Under the pieces are notes generated by a model. That model saw only the letters and a list, made by a program, of their open reading frames with translations. It was not told where the DNA came from and made no database searches. Made by a program: the position numbers and the translations under genes. Below are positions 32,733 through 41,590 of a stretch of DNA of 64,000 nucleotides, in pieces; the first letter of the stretch is position 1, and the number at the start of each line of letters is the position of its first letter. The stretch comes from Myxococcales bacterium (lineage in GTDB: Bacteria > Myxococcota_A > Polyangia > Polyangiales > GCA-016699535), in the NCBI GenBank assembly GCA_020633325.1, contig JACKDX010000002.1, positions 372,001-436,000 of the forward strand, read 5' to 3'.

Positions 32733-33497
32733 ATGCACATACCTTCCGACACCATGAGCGTCGAGCAGATCTTGAGATCGCTGCGCCGGAAACGAATACC
32801 GATTCCGTATGAGATCGGTACCTATATCGCCTTGAAGATCTGTGAGCAGATGCAAGACAAAAATGTTCCCGTGGCCCTAGCAGATGTAACGATTGATGCC
32901 GAGGGAAAGGTGAAAATTCACCGGAGTTCTATAGCCACGAGAGCCACGAGCGCGGTCGGCGCCATTCAATCGGTACTTGACGTTCTCAGCGAACTTTTAT
33001 TGGCGGCCGCTCCCGGTGTGCCCGAGTCACTCATCGTGCTTGTCGAGACACATGGCGAACCGCCATCGCAGAGTTTGCCTGAGTTGCGCGATGTTCTCTT
33101 GAGCCAACTTGTCCCCCTCAATCGCCAGGCCTCTGAAAGAACGCTCGGCCGGTTGTTTAGAGAAGCCGCATGTGACGACGCTGACGACAGCGATGTCTCC
33201 GATGCTTACATAGGCGAGCCGCCACGGGAAAGCGATGTGGATGCCTTGCTGGACTCGTTGCCGCCCGAAGGTTTGCCGCACGCTGTTGCCAGCGCTGCGG
33301 ACTTGGCCATGTCGGCTTCTATTGCTTCGGCGAGAGATGCCGACGCCACACCTGTCGTAGCATTGACACTGGAAGACGAATCGGGGCTAGCGATGCCGCG
33401 TCTTACGATAAGCAAACACTATCGCCTATGGTTTTGGATTTTTGCGGTGATTGGTACCGCGGGGGTGGCCTTCGGTACAATTGTGCTACTGCGGTAA
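32733..33497 (+). CDS. Tail-anchored protein of unknown function
   Basis: I do not recognise this protein. From the ATG at 32733 it has about 254 residues. A compact N-terminal domain covers about residues 8-150 (SVEQILRSLRRKRIPIPYEI, then ALKICEQMQDKNVPVALADV and VTIDAEGKVKI). An acidic linker leads to a single C-terminal membrane helix (LWFWIFAVIGTAGVAFGTIVLL) with only an Arg after it. The N-terminal pattern recalls pseudokinase-like or kinase-associated domains of myxobacteria, but this is an impression, not a motif match. Another start, ATG at 32754, is possible. The last 12 bases overlap the convergent manB gene. Confidence 0.68.
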   Translation: MHIPSDTMSVEQILRSLRRKRIPIPYEIGTYIALKICEQMQDKNVPVALADVTIDAEGKVKIHRSSIATRATSAVGAIQSVLDVLSELLLAAAPGVPESLIVLVETHGEPPSQSLPELRDVLLSQLVPLNRQASERTLGRLFREAACDDADDSDVSDAYIGEPPRESDVDALLDSLPPEGLPHAVASAADLAMSASIASARDADATPVVALTLEDESGLAMPRLTISKHYRLWFWIFAVIGTAGVAFGTIVLLR

Positions 33498-34841
33498 ATG
33501 TTGATTGACCACCCGGAGCACCTGGTTTCGAATCGATTCTAACTCCGTGGGGCTTTGCGCCTCGAAGCGCAACACCAATACAGGCTGCGTGTTGGAAGCC
33601 CGCACCAGACCCCAGCCACTGTCAAAGAGAATGCGTGCGCCATCAATGTCAATGACATCGTGATCGCGATTGAAATGCTCTTTGACTGCTGCCACCACGC
33701 GAAACTTCACCTCATCCGGACAATCAACGCGTATTTCCGGCGTAGCGTGCGTGACGGGCACGCCTTCGAGCATATCGTGGAGCGGTCGCGCATCAAGCGA
33801 AAGAATTTCGAGCAACCTTAGCGACGCGTAGATGGCATCATCAAAGCCGTAGTACCGATCAGCAAAAAATATGTGCCCACTCATTTCGCCCGCCAAAAGC
33901 GCATGCTCCTCTTTCATCTTCTTTTTGATCAATGAATGTCCCGTTTTCCACAGAATGGGACGTCCCCCATGTCTTTGGATGTCATCGTATAAACTCTGTG
34001 ACGCTTTGACCTCGCTAATGATGGGCGCACCGGGATGCTGTTTCAGCACGGCGCGCGATAGAATGATCATTAGCTGATCGCCCCAGATGATGTTCCCCTT
34101 TGCGTCGATGACGCCGATGCGATCCGCATCTCCATCGTATGCAATTCCCAAATCATACTTGTTCGATACGACGCGATCGATGAGTTCGGCGAGGTTCTCT
34201 GGCAACGAGGGATCGGGGTGGTGATTGGGGAAGGTGCCGTCCATGGTACAGTACATCGCATCGGGCTCTAAACCGACGGAACGCATGGCGGCGAGCGCGG
34301 TGGGGCCCCCTGCTCCATTTCCCGCGTCCACTGCAAATCTCAACCGGCGCGATCCCAGCTGTATGTTTCCTTTCATGAATCCGGCGTAGGCCGGTAGGGC
34401 ATCCACCGTTTCGACACGTCCCTGATCTGCCAGCTCAAAGTCTTGCTGGGTGATAAGTGTATGGAGCGCTTGGATGTCTTCCCCATACAGGGTGTTTTTG
34501 CCGGCCATCAATTTAAACCCGTTGTCATCGGGGGGATTATGGCTGCCGGTGATTTGCACTCCCCCGTCCAGATCGTAATGACACACGGCGAAGTACATCA
34601 GTGGGGTGGGGACGACACCTAAATCGACCAAATGCATGCCCGTTTCAAGCAATCCCTCACGAAGGTGTTTCCACAGGCGCGGCGAGCTCAGGCGACAATC
34701 GCGCCCGAGAGCTATTTTTGAAGCGCCCTTTCGCGTGAGAAAGGTGCCGATTGCCCTGCCGAGGTCCGCCACAAAGGCGTCGGGCATGTCGCGGTCGGCG
34801 ACGCCCCTAATATCGTATTCTCGAAATATATTGGCGTTCAT
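33486..34841 (-). CDS. manB: Phosphomannomutase/phosphoglucomutase
   Basis: This is an alpha-D-phosphohexomutase of 451 residues, AlgC/ManB type. It interconverts mannose 6-phosphate and mannose 1-phosphate (and often the glucose forms) in nucleotide sugar supply. Key sites are the phosphoserine loop TGSHNPPDDNG, the metal loop DGDADRIG, the sugar loop GEMSGHIFF and the C-terminal phosphate-binding region (FDSGWGLVRASNTQP). The N-terminus IFREYDIRGVADRD is typical. It is downstream of manC by 8 bases, so the two steps toward GDP-mannose are co-transcribed, preceded by uppP. Confidence 0.93.
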   Translation of the reverse strand: MNANIFREYDIRGVADRDMPDAFVADLGRAIGTFLTRKGASKIALGRDCRLSSPRLWKHLREGLLETGMHLVDLGVVPTPLMYFAVCHYDLDGGVQITGSHNPPDDNGFKLMAGKNTLYGEDIQALHTLITQQDFELADQGRVETVDALPAYAGFMKGNIQLGSRRLRFAVDAGNGAGGPTALAAMRSVGLEPDAMYCTMDGTFPNHHPDPSLPENLAELIDRVVSNKYDLGIAYDGDADRIGVIDAKGNIIWGDQLMIILSRAVLKQHPGAPIISEVKASQSLYDDIQRHGGRPILWKTGHSLIKKKMKEEHALLAGEMSGHIFFADRYYGFDDAIYASLRLLEILSLDARPLHDMLEGVPVTHATPEIRVDCPDEVKFRVVAAVKEHFNRDHDVIDIDGARILFDSGWGLVRASNTQPVLVLRFEAQSPTELESIRNQVLRVVNQHLPQ

Positions 34842-34849
34842 GGGATTTC

Positions 34850-35932
34850 TCAGGTGTATTTCTTGTATTGAGGTTTTTGTAATTCTTGGACGATGTGGCG
34901 TACGTCCTGGGCGTGATGCCGAGGCATAATCAAAAGCGCGTCACCACTATCGACGACGATAAGGTCTTGCACGCCAAGGAGCGCAACGAGTTTGTCTTTG
35001 GGTGCTTTAACGTAGCACCGGTGTGCGTTTAAGAGCACGGCATCCGGGGGAGCGGCATTGCCCCCGGCGTCCTTCTCGGCAAGCTCCCACGCAGAAGCAA
35101 AATGACCCATATCTGACCAGCCAAAGTTGCCCGGAATGACCACAAGATTGTCGACTTTCTCCATGACACCATGATCGATGGAAATATTCTGTAACGCAGG
35201 GTAGGTGTGGTTAATGAGGGTCATTTCCTGTCCCTGCTTTGCCGCTTCAGAGTACTTTGACAATGCGGTTGAAAGGTCAGGCAAATGCGTTCGGATGGCG
35301 GCCTTCATCGTGTCGGCGCGGAAGAAAAACATCCCGCTGTTCCAAAGAAAACGGCCTGAGGCGAGGTACTCCTCTGCGGTCCGAAGATCAGGCTTTTCCA
35401 CGAACCGTCTTACCGCGAAGAGGCCGGGTGCGATCTCTTGATCCATTTCCATGTAGCCGTAGCCAGTTTCAGGCGAGGTTGGTCGAATGCCAACTGTAAC
35501 CATGTGATTGGCTCGTGCAGCCGAAAGGGCCTGCTTTAGCGTCGCGACAAACAGGGCTTCGTCCGCGATATGTTGATCGGCAGGCAAGACGGCAATGAGG
35601 GCTTCGGGATCGAGGCGTTCTATGTGAGATGCCCCCCATCCGATGCAGGGGGCCGTGTTACGTCCCACGGGCTCTGCCAGAATATGTTCTTCGGGAATCT
35701 GGGGCAGTTGTCTTCTCACCGCGTCTTTCAGTATCCGCGAGGTCACAATGATAATGCGTTCCCGGGGGAGCAAAGGCGTAAGGCGCCGCACCGATGCTTG
35801 GAGCAAGGATTCATCGCTGCTGCCAAATGGCAGTAGCTGCTTAGGCCGAAATTGACGTGAAAGTGGCCAAAAGCGGCTGCCCGTTCCCCCTGCCATGATT
35901 AGCGCATAGCTATGTTGAGCGATATGATCCAC
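34850..35932 (-). CDS. manC: Mannose-1-phosphate guanylyltransferase
   Basis: This 360-residue nucleotidyltransferase makes GDP-mannose from mannose 1-phosphate and GTP. It shows the pyrophosphorylase signature AGGTGSRFWPLSRQFRPKQL near the N-terminus, then EPVGRNTAPCIG, FVEKPDLRTAEEYL and WNSGMFFF, with NFGWSDMGHF near the end. There is no fused isomerase domain, unlike bifunctional ManC/AlgA. It lies 18 bases after uppP and 8 bases before manB on the minus strand, so it feeds polysaccharide or glycoprotein synthesis together with manB. Confidence 0.94.
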   Translation of the reverse strand: MDHIAQHSYALIMAGGTGSRFWPLSRQFRPKQLLPFGSSDESLLQASVRRLTPLLPRERIIIVTSRILKDAVRRQLPQIPEEHILAEPVGRNTAPCIGWGASHIERLDPEALIAVLPADQHIADEALFVATLKQALSAARANHMVTVGIRPTSPETGYGYMEMDQEIAPGLFAVRRFVEKPDLRTAEEYLASGRFLWNSGMFFFRADTMKAAIRTHLPDLSTALSKYSEAAKQGQEMTLINHTYPALQNISIDHGVMEKVDNLVVIPGNFGWSDMGHFASAWELAEKDAGGNAAPPDAVLLNAHRCYVKAPKDKLVALLGVQDLIVVDSGDALLIMPRHHAQDVRHIVQELQKPQYKKYT

Positions 35933-35950
35933 GTGTCTTCTTGTGCGTTG

Positions 35951-36754
35951 CTAGTAGACTGACCAGATTAGCAAGGCAATGCCTAGTGGATAGAGATACA
36001 AGGAAAACCACCACAGGCGTTGTTGTTGTAGTACGCGTTTCACGATGAGCAACGCAACATACCCGGAGCCCCCGGCAAGCGCAGCACCCCATATCAATGG
36101 CGGCCATACGATCTGCCCGAAGTGTTCAGTGAGCATGGTGTACAGCGTGGCGCCCACGATGGCCGGAATAGCAATGAGGAAAGAAAAGCGAAAAGCGTCC
36201 AAAGCGCTAAGGCCGAGCAACAGGCCGCATGCGAGCGTGATGCCACTGCGGCTGATCCCAGGAAGCACCGCGATACCTTGTGCGATTCCAATCACCAGCC
36301 CCATAGAGACAGTGATCGAGCGATGCGCGGCTGCTTTCTTACGCAGGAACCAAAGGCAGGTCGCCGTGACACAAAAACATGCCCCCAGCGCCGCGGGCGA
36401 CGCTACGGCTTGACTCGCCGAGGGCTCAAGTAAGACCCCAATAATGCCGGTCGGAACGCATGCCGCAAGCACAGCGAGCGCAAGTTGTCCCTCGGGTTGT
36501 TGCACCCATGCGATCTTAGCTGTCGGTCGCGAAATCCAGCCTAGTAAGCGCCCAAGGTCGTGTCGCAATAATACAAGCGTGGCTAAGAGCGTTCCTACGT
36601 GCAGCGCGACGACTTGCTCAAGACCCAGGGTTGCTCCGTCTAAGAAGAGCGCCGCCAAGGCCACGTGCCCGCTGCTTGAAACCGGCAAAAACTCTGTGAT
36701 TCCTTGAGTTAGGCCGAGCACGGTCGCGCTGACAAAGGATAGCTGGACTGTCAC
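35951..36754 (-). CDS. uppP: Undecaprenyl-diphosphatase UppP/BacA
   Basis: This integral membrane phosphatase recycles undecaprenyl pyrophosphate to the carrier lipid for peptidoglycan and polysaccharide synthesis. It has about 267 residues from the GTG at 36754, with eight or so membrane segments. The two catalytic regions are visible: LTQGITEFLPVSSSGH near the N-terminus and LPGISRSGITLACGLLLG in the C-terminal half. The frame is open further upstream (to 36925), but that stretch is not UppP-like and would overlap the divergent MCE gene; the ATG at 36820 is another option. It leads the uppP-manC-manB operon. Confidence 0.92.
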   Translation of the reverse strand: MTVQLSFVSATVLGLTQGITEFLPVSSSGHVALAALFLDGATLGLEQVVALHVGTLLATLVLLRHDLGRLLGWISRPTAKIAWVQQPEGQLALAVLAACVPTGIIGVLLEPSASQAVASPAALGACFCVTATCLWFLRKKAAAHRSITVSMGLVIGIAQGIAVLPGISRSGITLACGLLLGLSALDAFRFSFLIAIPAIVGATLYTMLTEHFGQIVWPPLIWGAALAGGSGYVALLIVKRVLQQQRLWWFSLYLYPLGIALLIWSVY

Positions 36755-36885
36755 CCCGACGTGGTAGCACAAACCGCATCGAGGCTCGTCAAAAAACCTA
36801 TCTTGCGTGATGGAGCGCATACCCCTACCATGGCGGCGCTTATGGGCCACTATATGAGGGCGTGGAGGGTCGGTGGTGCATCCAC

Positions 36886-38379
36886 ATGAATGGGTTTTGG
36901 AAGTCAGACACGTGGAAAGCGGCACGGGTCGGAGCGCTTGTGGTCGTCACATTGTTGGCCGGATACCTGACCTACCGGCTGGTAGATGAGACGGTTGGTG
37001 GCGATGACGACATGGCTGTGTGGACAGTCTTTAGCGATGTGCAGGGACTGGTTCCGAAATCCCGGGTGCTGGTGGCCGGGATTCAGGTAGGGCATATCGA
37101 GCGGATTCGGCTGTGGGGCGGACGGGCGCGCGTGGACCTGCGCGTCCAGAAGCATGTGAAACTGCGTCAAGACGCCAGCATTGCCAAACGCAGCACTTCG
37201 ATACTTGGCGAGACATTGCTTGTCATCGCGCCCGGTAGTCCCGCATCGCGTTTGCTTACTGACGGCGAACGCATTACGGCTATTGAGGACGCCTCTGGAA
37301 CCGACGACATCATCGCGAACGTCGCGGACATAAGCCAGTCACTGAGCAAGGTGTCCACGCAGCTTGAGCGAGCCTTTGGGAACGATGTGGCGGGCCGGCA
37401 GATGTCGAGTGCTCTACTCAATCTGACGGAAGCACTCGAGGCAGTCAATCGCACCATTGCGGCGAACGAACAAGTGGTGACCCAAACCCTGCATAATGTT
37501 GAAGAAATCACGACTGAGGCCGGTCCCAAGATCCAACGTATTCTCAGCAACATCGATTTGGTCACCAGGGATATTCGTGATTATGTAGCTGAGGAAGGCG
37601 CCGATGGCACGCAAGCAGGCGGAATTGGTGATACCTTGGCATCAATCAATCGGTCGTCGCATCGTTTGGAATCGGTGCTCAAAGATGTGGAGCAAGTGAC
37701 CGAACGAACCGCGCAAGGGAAGGGCACGATCGGGCGACTCACCTCCGACGATGCACTGATCGATGAGGTGGAGGGTGTCGTTGAAGGCGTCGGTGATTTC
37801 GTCGGCACACTCAACCGTCTTCAAACCATTGTCAGCCTCAGAAGCGAATACAATTTCATGGCCAACACGTTTAAGAGCTATGTCCAGCTGCGCCTCCAGC
37901 CGCGTGAAGACCGTTACTACATGTTTGAGCTGATCAGCGATCCCCGTGGCCTGACCGAATGGTCCCAGACAACCGTACGTACCAGCCCTCCTCTAGAGGG
38001 CGAGCCTCCAACCTATACTCAAACCAAGATTGCAACGCGTGACGCGTTCCGTTTCTCGTTGATGTTTGCAAAGCGCATTTACTTTGCCACCTTCCGCTTT
38101 GGTATTTTGGAGTCCACGGGTGGCGTCAGCGTGGATTTGCATTTACTGGATGACCGGCTCGAGTTAACCACCGATATGTTTGCCTTTGGCGAGCAGGCTT
38201 CGCCCCGCCTGCGCACCAAATTGGCGCTTGAGGTGATTAAGCGGTTTTGGATACTGGGAGGTGTCGACGATTATTTGAATGACAACCGTGATGTGTTCTT
38301 AGGCGCCCAGCTGCGGTTTAATGACGATGATCTCAAGGCCATTCTGCCTTTCGCCGGCGGCGTGCCCAGCGGCGGCTAA
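36886..38379 (+). CDS. MCE-domain (MlaD-like) protein
   Basis: This 497-residue protein has an N-terminal membrane helix (ARVGALVVVTLLAGYLTYRL). An MCE domain follows (about 40-125: VFSDVQGLVPKSRVLVAGIQ, then ASIAKRSTSILGETLLVIAP). Then comes a long coiled-coil or helical stretch (about 150-305) and a C-terminal beta-rich part (about 320-490) that may reach the outer membrane. MCE proteins form rings or tubes for lipid transport between membranes. The usual partners MlaE (permease) and MlaF (ATPase) are not adjacent, so it is an orphan locus. The ATG at 36886 is preferred over a GTG at 36862. It is divergent from uppP. Confidence 0.88.
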   Translation: MNGFWKSDTWKAARVGALVVVTLLAGYLTYRLVDETVGGDDDMAVWTVFSDVQGLVPKSRVLVAGIQVGHIERIRLWGGRARVDLRVQKHVKLRQDASIAKRSTSILGETLLVIAPGSPASRLLTDGERITAIEDASGTDDIIANVADISQSLSKVSTQLERAFGNDVAGRQMSSALLNLTEALEAVNRTIAANEQVVTQTLHNVEEITTEAGPKIQRILSNIDLVTRDIRDYVAEEGADGTQAGGIGDTLASINRSSHRLESVLKDVEQVTERTAQGKGTIGRLTSDDALIDEVEGVVEGVGDFVGTLNRLQTIVSLRSEYNFMANTFKSYVQLRLQPREDRYYMFELISDPRGLTEWSQTTVRTSPPLEGEPPTYTQTKIATRDAFRFSLMFAKRIYFATFRFGILESTGGVSVDLHLLDDRLELTTDMFAFGEQASPRLRTKLALEVIKRFWILGGVDDYLNDNRDVFLGAQLRFNDDDLKAILPFAGGVPSGG

Positions 38380-38402
38380 ACAGCTCGTTGCGCCATAGCG
38401 AC

Positions 38403-38681
38403 TTACGAGTTCATGCCGACTGATGATGCACCAAGAGCCGGTCCCGAGGGGTTTTCCCATATCACCCGCAGCGTGATCGCTCTTTCGAGCGCTTTCTCAA
38501 GAATAGGGCGCAGCACGAATTCCTTGGTGTAGTGGACCCCGGGACAACCAACGCAGGCTTTCCCGAGCCGCACAGTCACGCTGTCTTTGTCGATGTCGAG
38601 CACCTCGATGCTGCCGCCGTCTGCCTCGATGAGCGGGCGAACCACGCGATATACCAGGGCGATAACTGCATCATTCTCCAA
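38403..38681 (-). CDS. NifU-like C-terminal-domain iron-sulfur scaffold protein
   Basis: This small protein of about 92 residues consists of one NifU C-terminal domain (VVRPLIEADGGSIEVLDID, then VRLGKACVGCPG). The CxxC motif would carry an Fe-S cluster for delivery to apoproteins. I chose the TTG at 38681 because family proteins begin at this helix. The longer frame from 38729 would run 59 bases into the upstream gene. It overlaps the stop of the upstream membrane protein gene by 11 bases, so the two are probably co-translated. Confidence 0.85.
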   Translation of the reverse strand: MENDAVIALVYRVVRPLIEADGGSIEVLDIDKDSVTVRLGKACVGCPGVHYTKEFVLRPILEKALERAITLRVIWENPSGPALGASSVGMNS

Positions 38682-39867
38682 TCGCGAATCTTTCTTCGAG
38701 TTTTGCGATTTCACCGAGCGAAGTCTCAAGTCGGCCTTGGATCTCTACTGCTTCGTTGAGAATTTGATTGAGTTCGAGTAGGCCTTGAGAATACTCGGCA
38801 AAGATACTCGCGCCGGCACCTAAGATGGACATGCTACGGCCTTTATCAATCGGAACCACATAGCTGTCTGTGTTTTGAGCGAGACTTTGTCCCGTATATA
38901 CCGTCTTTGGGTATTGGCGACTGCCTCGCCTCGTCGCCACCTGAAGTTGCTTGGGCACGCCCTGGCTGTTGGCATCGCCAGGCATGAGTTCGACGTAGGT
39001 AAGGCCCGCCACATAGTTCTCGCCGTCACGCATGATGACAACGCCGTAGGAGGCTTCGGCAATGTCCCCAGCAGTCTTCGCGGATTTGTCGAGCGCTGCC
39101 CGATTGGCCTTGGGAAGCGTGCGCGCCGCAAGCGTCTCAATTTTGCTCCAAGCGAGATTGACATGGTTATAATAGTCAAACAGCTCGTCGACGGTGGTTG
39201 CTTTGAAATTACTGTAGTGTTTTCGGTGAAAAGCATTAGCACCAAAAGGCCGTTTGAGACGCTGAAGCCCCTCGATTGCGGCATAGTCCACACCGACTGG
39301 CTGCCCGGCAGCTCCCCGGGCTTGTGCGAGCGCTTTGGTCGCGAGGCTTTGGGCGCTAAGGACGGTTTTAGAAGCCTCTTGAACGGCATGATAAACTTCC
39401 TTGCCGTCACGGACAGTGCGGTTGTAGATGCGATTGAGACCGGAGGTTCCACCAGCCGCAAAGCCGAGCACGAGTCCTCCGGCGCCTGCCAACACGGCGA
39501 CGAGCAGCGTAGTTTTAAGCCGCGACTTCCTTCCCACCTCTTCGGCCGCAACAGGCCGATCGTCCGCGACGAGACGCACCTCACGGGGTCCCGCAGGTGC
39601 CGCGGGGGCTTGGGCAAAAGGATCTGCCGCATGGCTTTGGGCGCGGTGACGCTTAAAATCGGGCGGCTGAATGCGGCCCGAACGGGGAATGTCCATATCG
39701 GGAGGCATCAAGCTTCCCAACGCCGAATGCGGTAAAGAACTGCTTCCCGGTGCACCTCGGCCTATCGCCGGCTTGACTATACCCTGAGGCTGGCTCGGCG
39801 ACTGGCTTTGAGGACGGCCGATTCTTGCCTTTAAGTCTTTGATATCTCTAGGTTTTTTTTGATCCAT
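38671..39867 (-). CDS. Membrane protein of unknown function
   Basis: A 398-residue protein. The N-terminus is Pro/Gln/Ser-rich, disordered and cytoplasmic (MDQKKPRDIKDLKARIGRPQ), with one membrane helix (about 118-137, TTLLVAVLAGAGGLVLGFAA). An external helical domain of about 250 residues follows, ending in coiled coil (ETSLGEIAKLEERF). The N-terminal motif looks familiar from myxobacterial conserved proteins, but I cannot name a function. It is divergent from trpG (118 bases between starts) and overlaps the NifU-like gene downstream. Confidence 0.75.
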   Translation of the reverse strand: MDQKKPRDIKDLKARIGRPQSQSPSQPQGIVKPAIGRGAPGSSSLPHSALGSLMPPDMDIPRSGRIQPPDFKRHRAQSHAADPFAQAPAAPAGPREVRLVADDRPVAAEEVGRKSRLKTTLLVAVLAGAGGLVLGFAAGGTSGLNRIYNRTVRDGKEVYHAVQEASKTVLSAQSLATKALAQARGAAGQPVGVDYAAIEGLQRLKRPFGANAFHRKHYSNFKATTVDELFDYYNHVNLAWSKIETLAARTLPKANRAALDKSAKTAGDIAEASYGVVIMRDGENYVAGLTYVELMPGDANSQGVPKQLQVATRRGSRQYPKTVYTGQSLAQNTDSYVVPIDKGRSMSILGAGASIFAEYSQGLLELNQILNEAVEIQGRLETSLGEIAKLEERFAIGE

Positions 39868-39985
39868 GCGGGCTCGCTTAGGTAGACTACTGCGGTGAAC
39901 GGGATAAGGACCCAGGGTATCTGTCCGCTTCCGAGGGTGTCAAGGATGCGGAGAGAGGGTACTCTGCAGGTGATCCGTCATCGAC

Positions 39986-40564
39986 ATGGTTCTCGTCATC
40001 GACAATTACGATTCCTTCACCTACAATTTGGTGCAGTATCTTCTCGAGCTTGGGCAAGTCGTACGGGTCGTGCGCAACGACGAGTTGACCGTGGAAGAGT
40101 TGGGTGCGCTGGCCCCGACATCCGTGCTGATTTCTCCGGGACCCGGCACGCCTGAGAAAGCAGGGATTAGCCTGGAGGCCATAAAGTACTTCGAAAAGCG
40201 GGTGCCGGTGTTTGGGGTTTGCCTTGGGCACCAGGCGCTTGCGCATCAGTTTGGCGCGAAGGTGATTCGGGCCGAGCGGCTCATGCACGGGCGGACCTCG
40301 AGCATCAGGCACGACGGTCGAGGCGTGTTTTCTGGTGTTCCGTCACCCTTTACTGCGACGCGCTACCATTCGCTGATCGTGGAGCGAAGCAGTATACCGC
40401 CAGATCTCGAAGTGACCGCCTGGACGGAGGACGACGAGGTCATGGGCATTCGCCATCGCGAACGGCCTTTGCATGGGGTTCAGTTTCATCCGGAGTCGTT
40501 TCTCTCCGAACATGGACACAAAATCCTAGGCAATTTTTTGGCCTTGCACGCAGGAGCGCCATAG
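39986..40564 (+). CDS. trpG: Anthranilate synthase component II (glutamine amidotransferase)
   Basis: A 192-residue class I glutamine amidotransferase that supplies ammonia to TrpE for anthranilate synthesis. Key features are the N-terminal VIDNYDSFTYNLVQYL, the oxyanion block LISPGPGTPEKAG, the nucleophile loop GVCLGHQALA and the C-terminal FHPES with its catalytic His and Glu. Some homologues (PabA) serve folate synthesis instead or as well; the trpD and trpC genes directly downstream argue for tryptophan. trpE is not in the window, and the 118-base region upstream, shared with a divergent gene, must hold the promoter. trpD begins right after its stop. Confidence 0.93.
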   Translation: MVLVIDNYDSFTYNLVQYLLELGQVVRVVRNDELTVEELGALAPTSVLISPGPGTPEKAGISLEAIKYFEKRVPVFGVCLGHQALAHQFGAKVIRAERLMHGRTSSIRHDGRGVFSGVPSPFTATRYHSLIVERSSIPPDLEVTAWTEDDEVMGIRHRERPLHGVQFHPESFLSEHGHKILGNFLALHAGAP

Positions 40565-41590
40565 GTGAGTCCCGAAGTTCGCAAAGCGGTCCGTCGCATT
40601 GCCGACGGTCACGATTTAACAGAACCCGAGATGAGGGTTGCAATGCACGCCATTCTAAGAGGCGAGGCCACGGACGTGCAGATTGCGGCCCTTGCAGTTG
40701 CTTTGCATATGAAGCGAGAGACGGCCGATGAGTTGTATGCGGCGGCTTCCGTTATGCGCGAGCATAGTGTGAAGCTGACATTGCCCCCGGGTACGGTGAT
40801 CGACACCTGCGGAACGGGCGGAGACGGTCTGGGCGTGTTTAACGTATCGACAGCCACGGCTATCGTCGTGGCAGCCTGCGGGGTTACCGTTGCCAAACAT
40901 GGTAATCGGTCGATCTCGTCCAAATGCGGAAGCGCTGATGTACTTGAAGCGTTGGGAGTCGCGATTGATACGCCCATTGACCGTTTAGCGGAGCATATTT
41001 CTCGCCTCAATATCTGTTTCATGTTTGCCCCCAATCACCATCCAGCTCTTCGTCATGCCGCACTGCCTCGAAAAGAGCTTGGCATACGCACCTTCTTTAA
41101 CCTCGTGGGGCCGCTAAGCAATCCCGCCAATGCCACCTGTCATCTTCTCGGTGTTCACGATGTTGGACGGCTAGAACAAATGGCTCAGGTGCTTCACCGT
41201 TTGGGGTGTCATCGCGCGTGGGTGGTACACGGTCAGGATGGACTCGACGAAATATCGATGTCGGGCCCTACCTTTGTGATCGAGGTTATCGATGGAAAAC
41301 TACGGCGTTTTGAGATAGCTCCCCACGACTTTGGCATGACGCCGATTGCCGTCGAAGCGCTCAGGGGCGGAGATGCCTTGCGCAATGCAGAGATAATTCG
41401 CGAGATCTTGCGTGGTGAGAAAAGTGCGCACCGAGCGGCTGTGCTCGTGAACGCTGCAGGAGCCTTGTGCGTCGCCGGCACATGTCAAACGCCGAAAGAA
41501 GGCGTGGCGCGCGCGAGCAACGCCATCGACAGTGGTGCCGCGGAGCGGTGCCTTAAGGATTGGATCCGAATGACACAGCAAACAGCATGA
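40565..41590 (+). CDS. trpD: Anthranilate phosphoribosyltransferase
   Basis: This 341-residue enzyme transfers phosphoribose from PRPP to anthranilate, the second dedicated step of tryptophan synthesis. It has the GTGGDGLGVFNVSTA loop with IDTCGTGGDG, KHGNRSISSKCGSADVLEAL, the FAPNHHPALRH block and NLVGPLSNPA. The start codon GTG immediately follows the trpG stop. Length is normal. Its stop overlaps the trpC start by four bases, so trpGDC are co-translated. Confidence 0.95.
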   Translation: MSPEVRKAVRRIADGHDLTEPEMRVAMHAILRGEATDVQIAALAVALHMKRETADELYAAASVMREHSVKLTLPPGTVIDTCGTGGDGLGVFNVSTATAIVVAACGVTVAKHGNRSISSKCGSADVLEALGVAIDTPIDRLAEHISRLNICFMFAPNHHPALRHAALPRKELGIRTFFNLVGPLSNPANATCHLLGVHDVGRLEQMAQVLHRLGCHRAWVVHGQDGLDEISMSGPTFVIEVIDGKLRRFEIAPHDFGMTPIAVEALRGGDALRNAEIIREILRGEKSAHRAAVLVNAAGALCVAGTCQTPKEGVARASNAIDSGAAERCLKDWIRMTQQTA

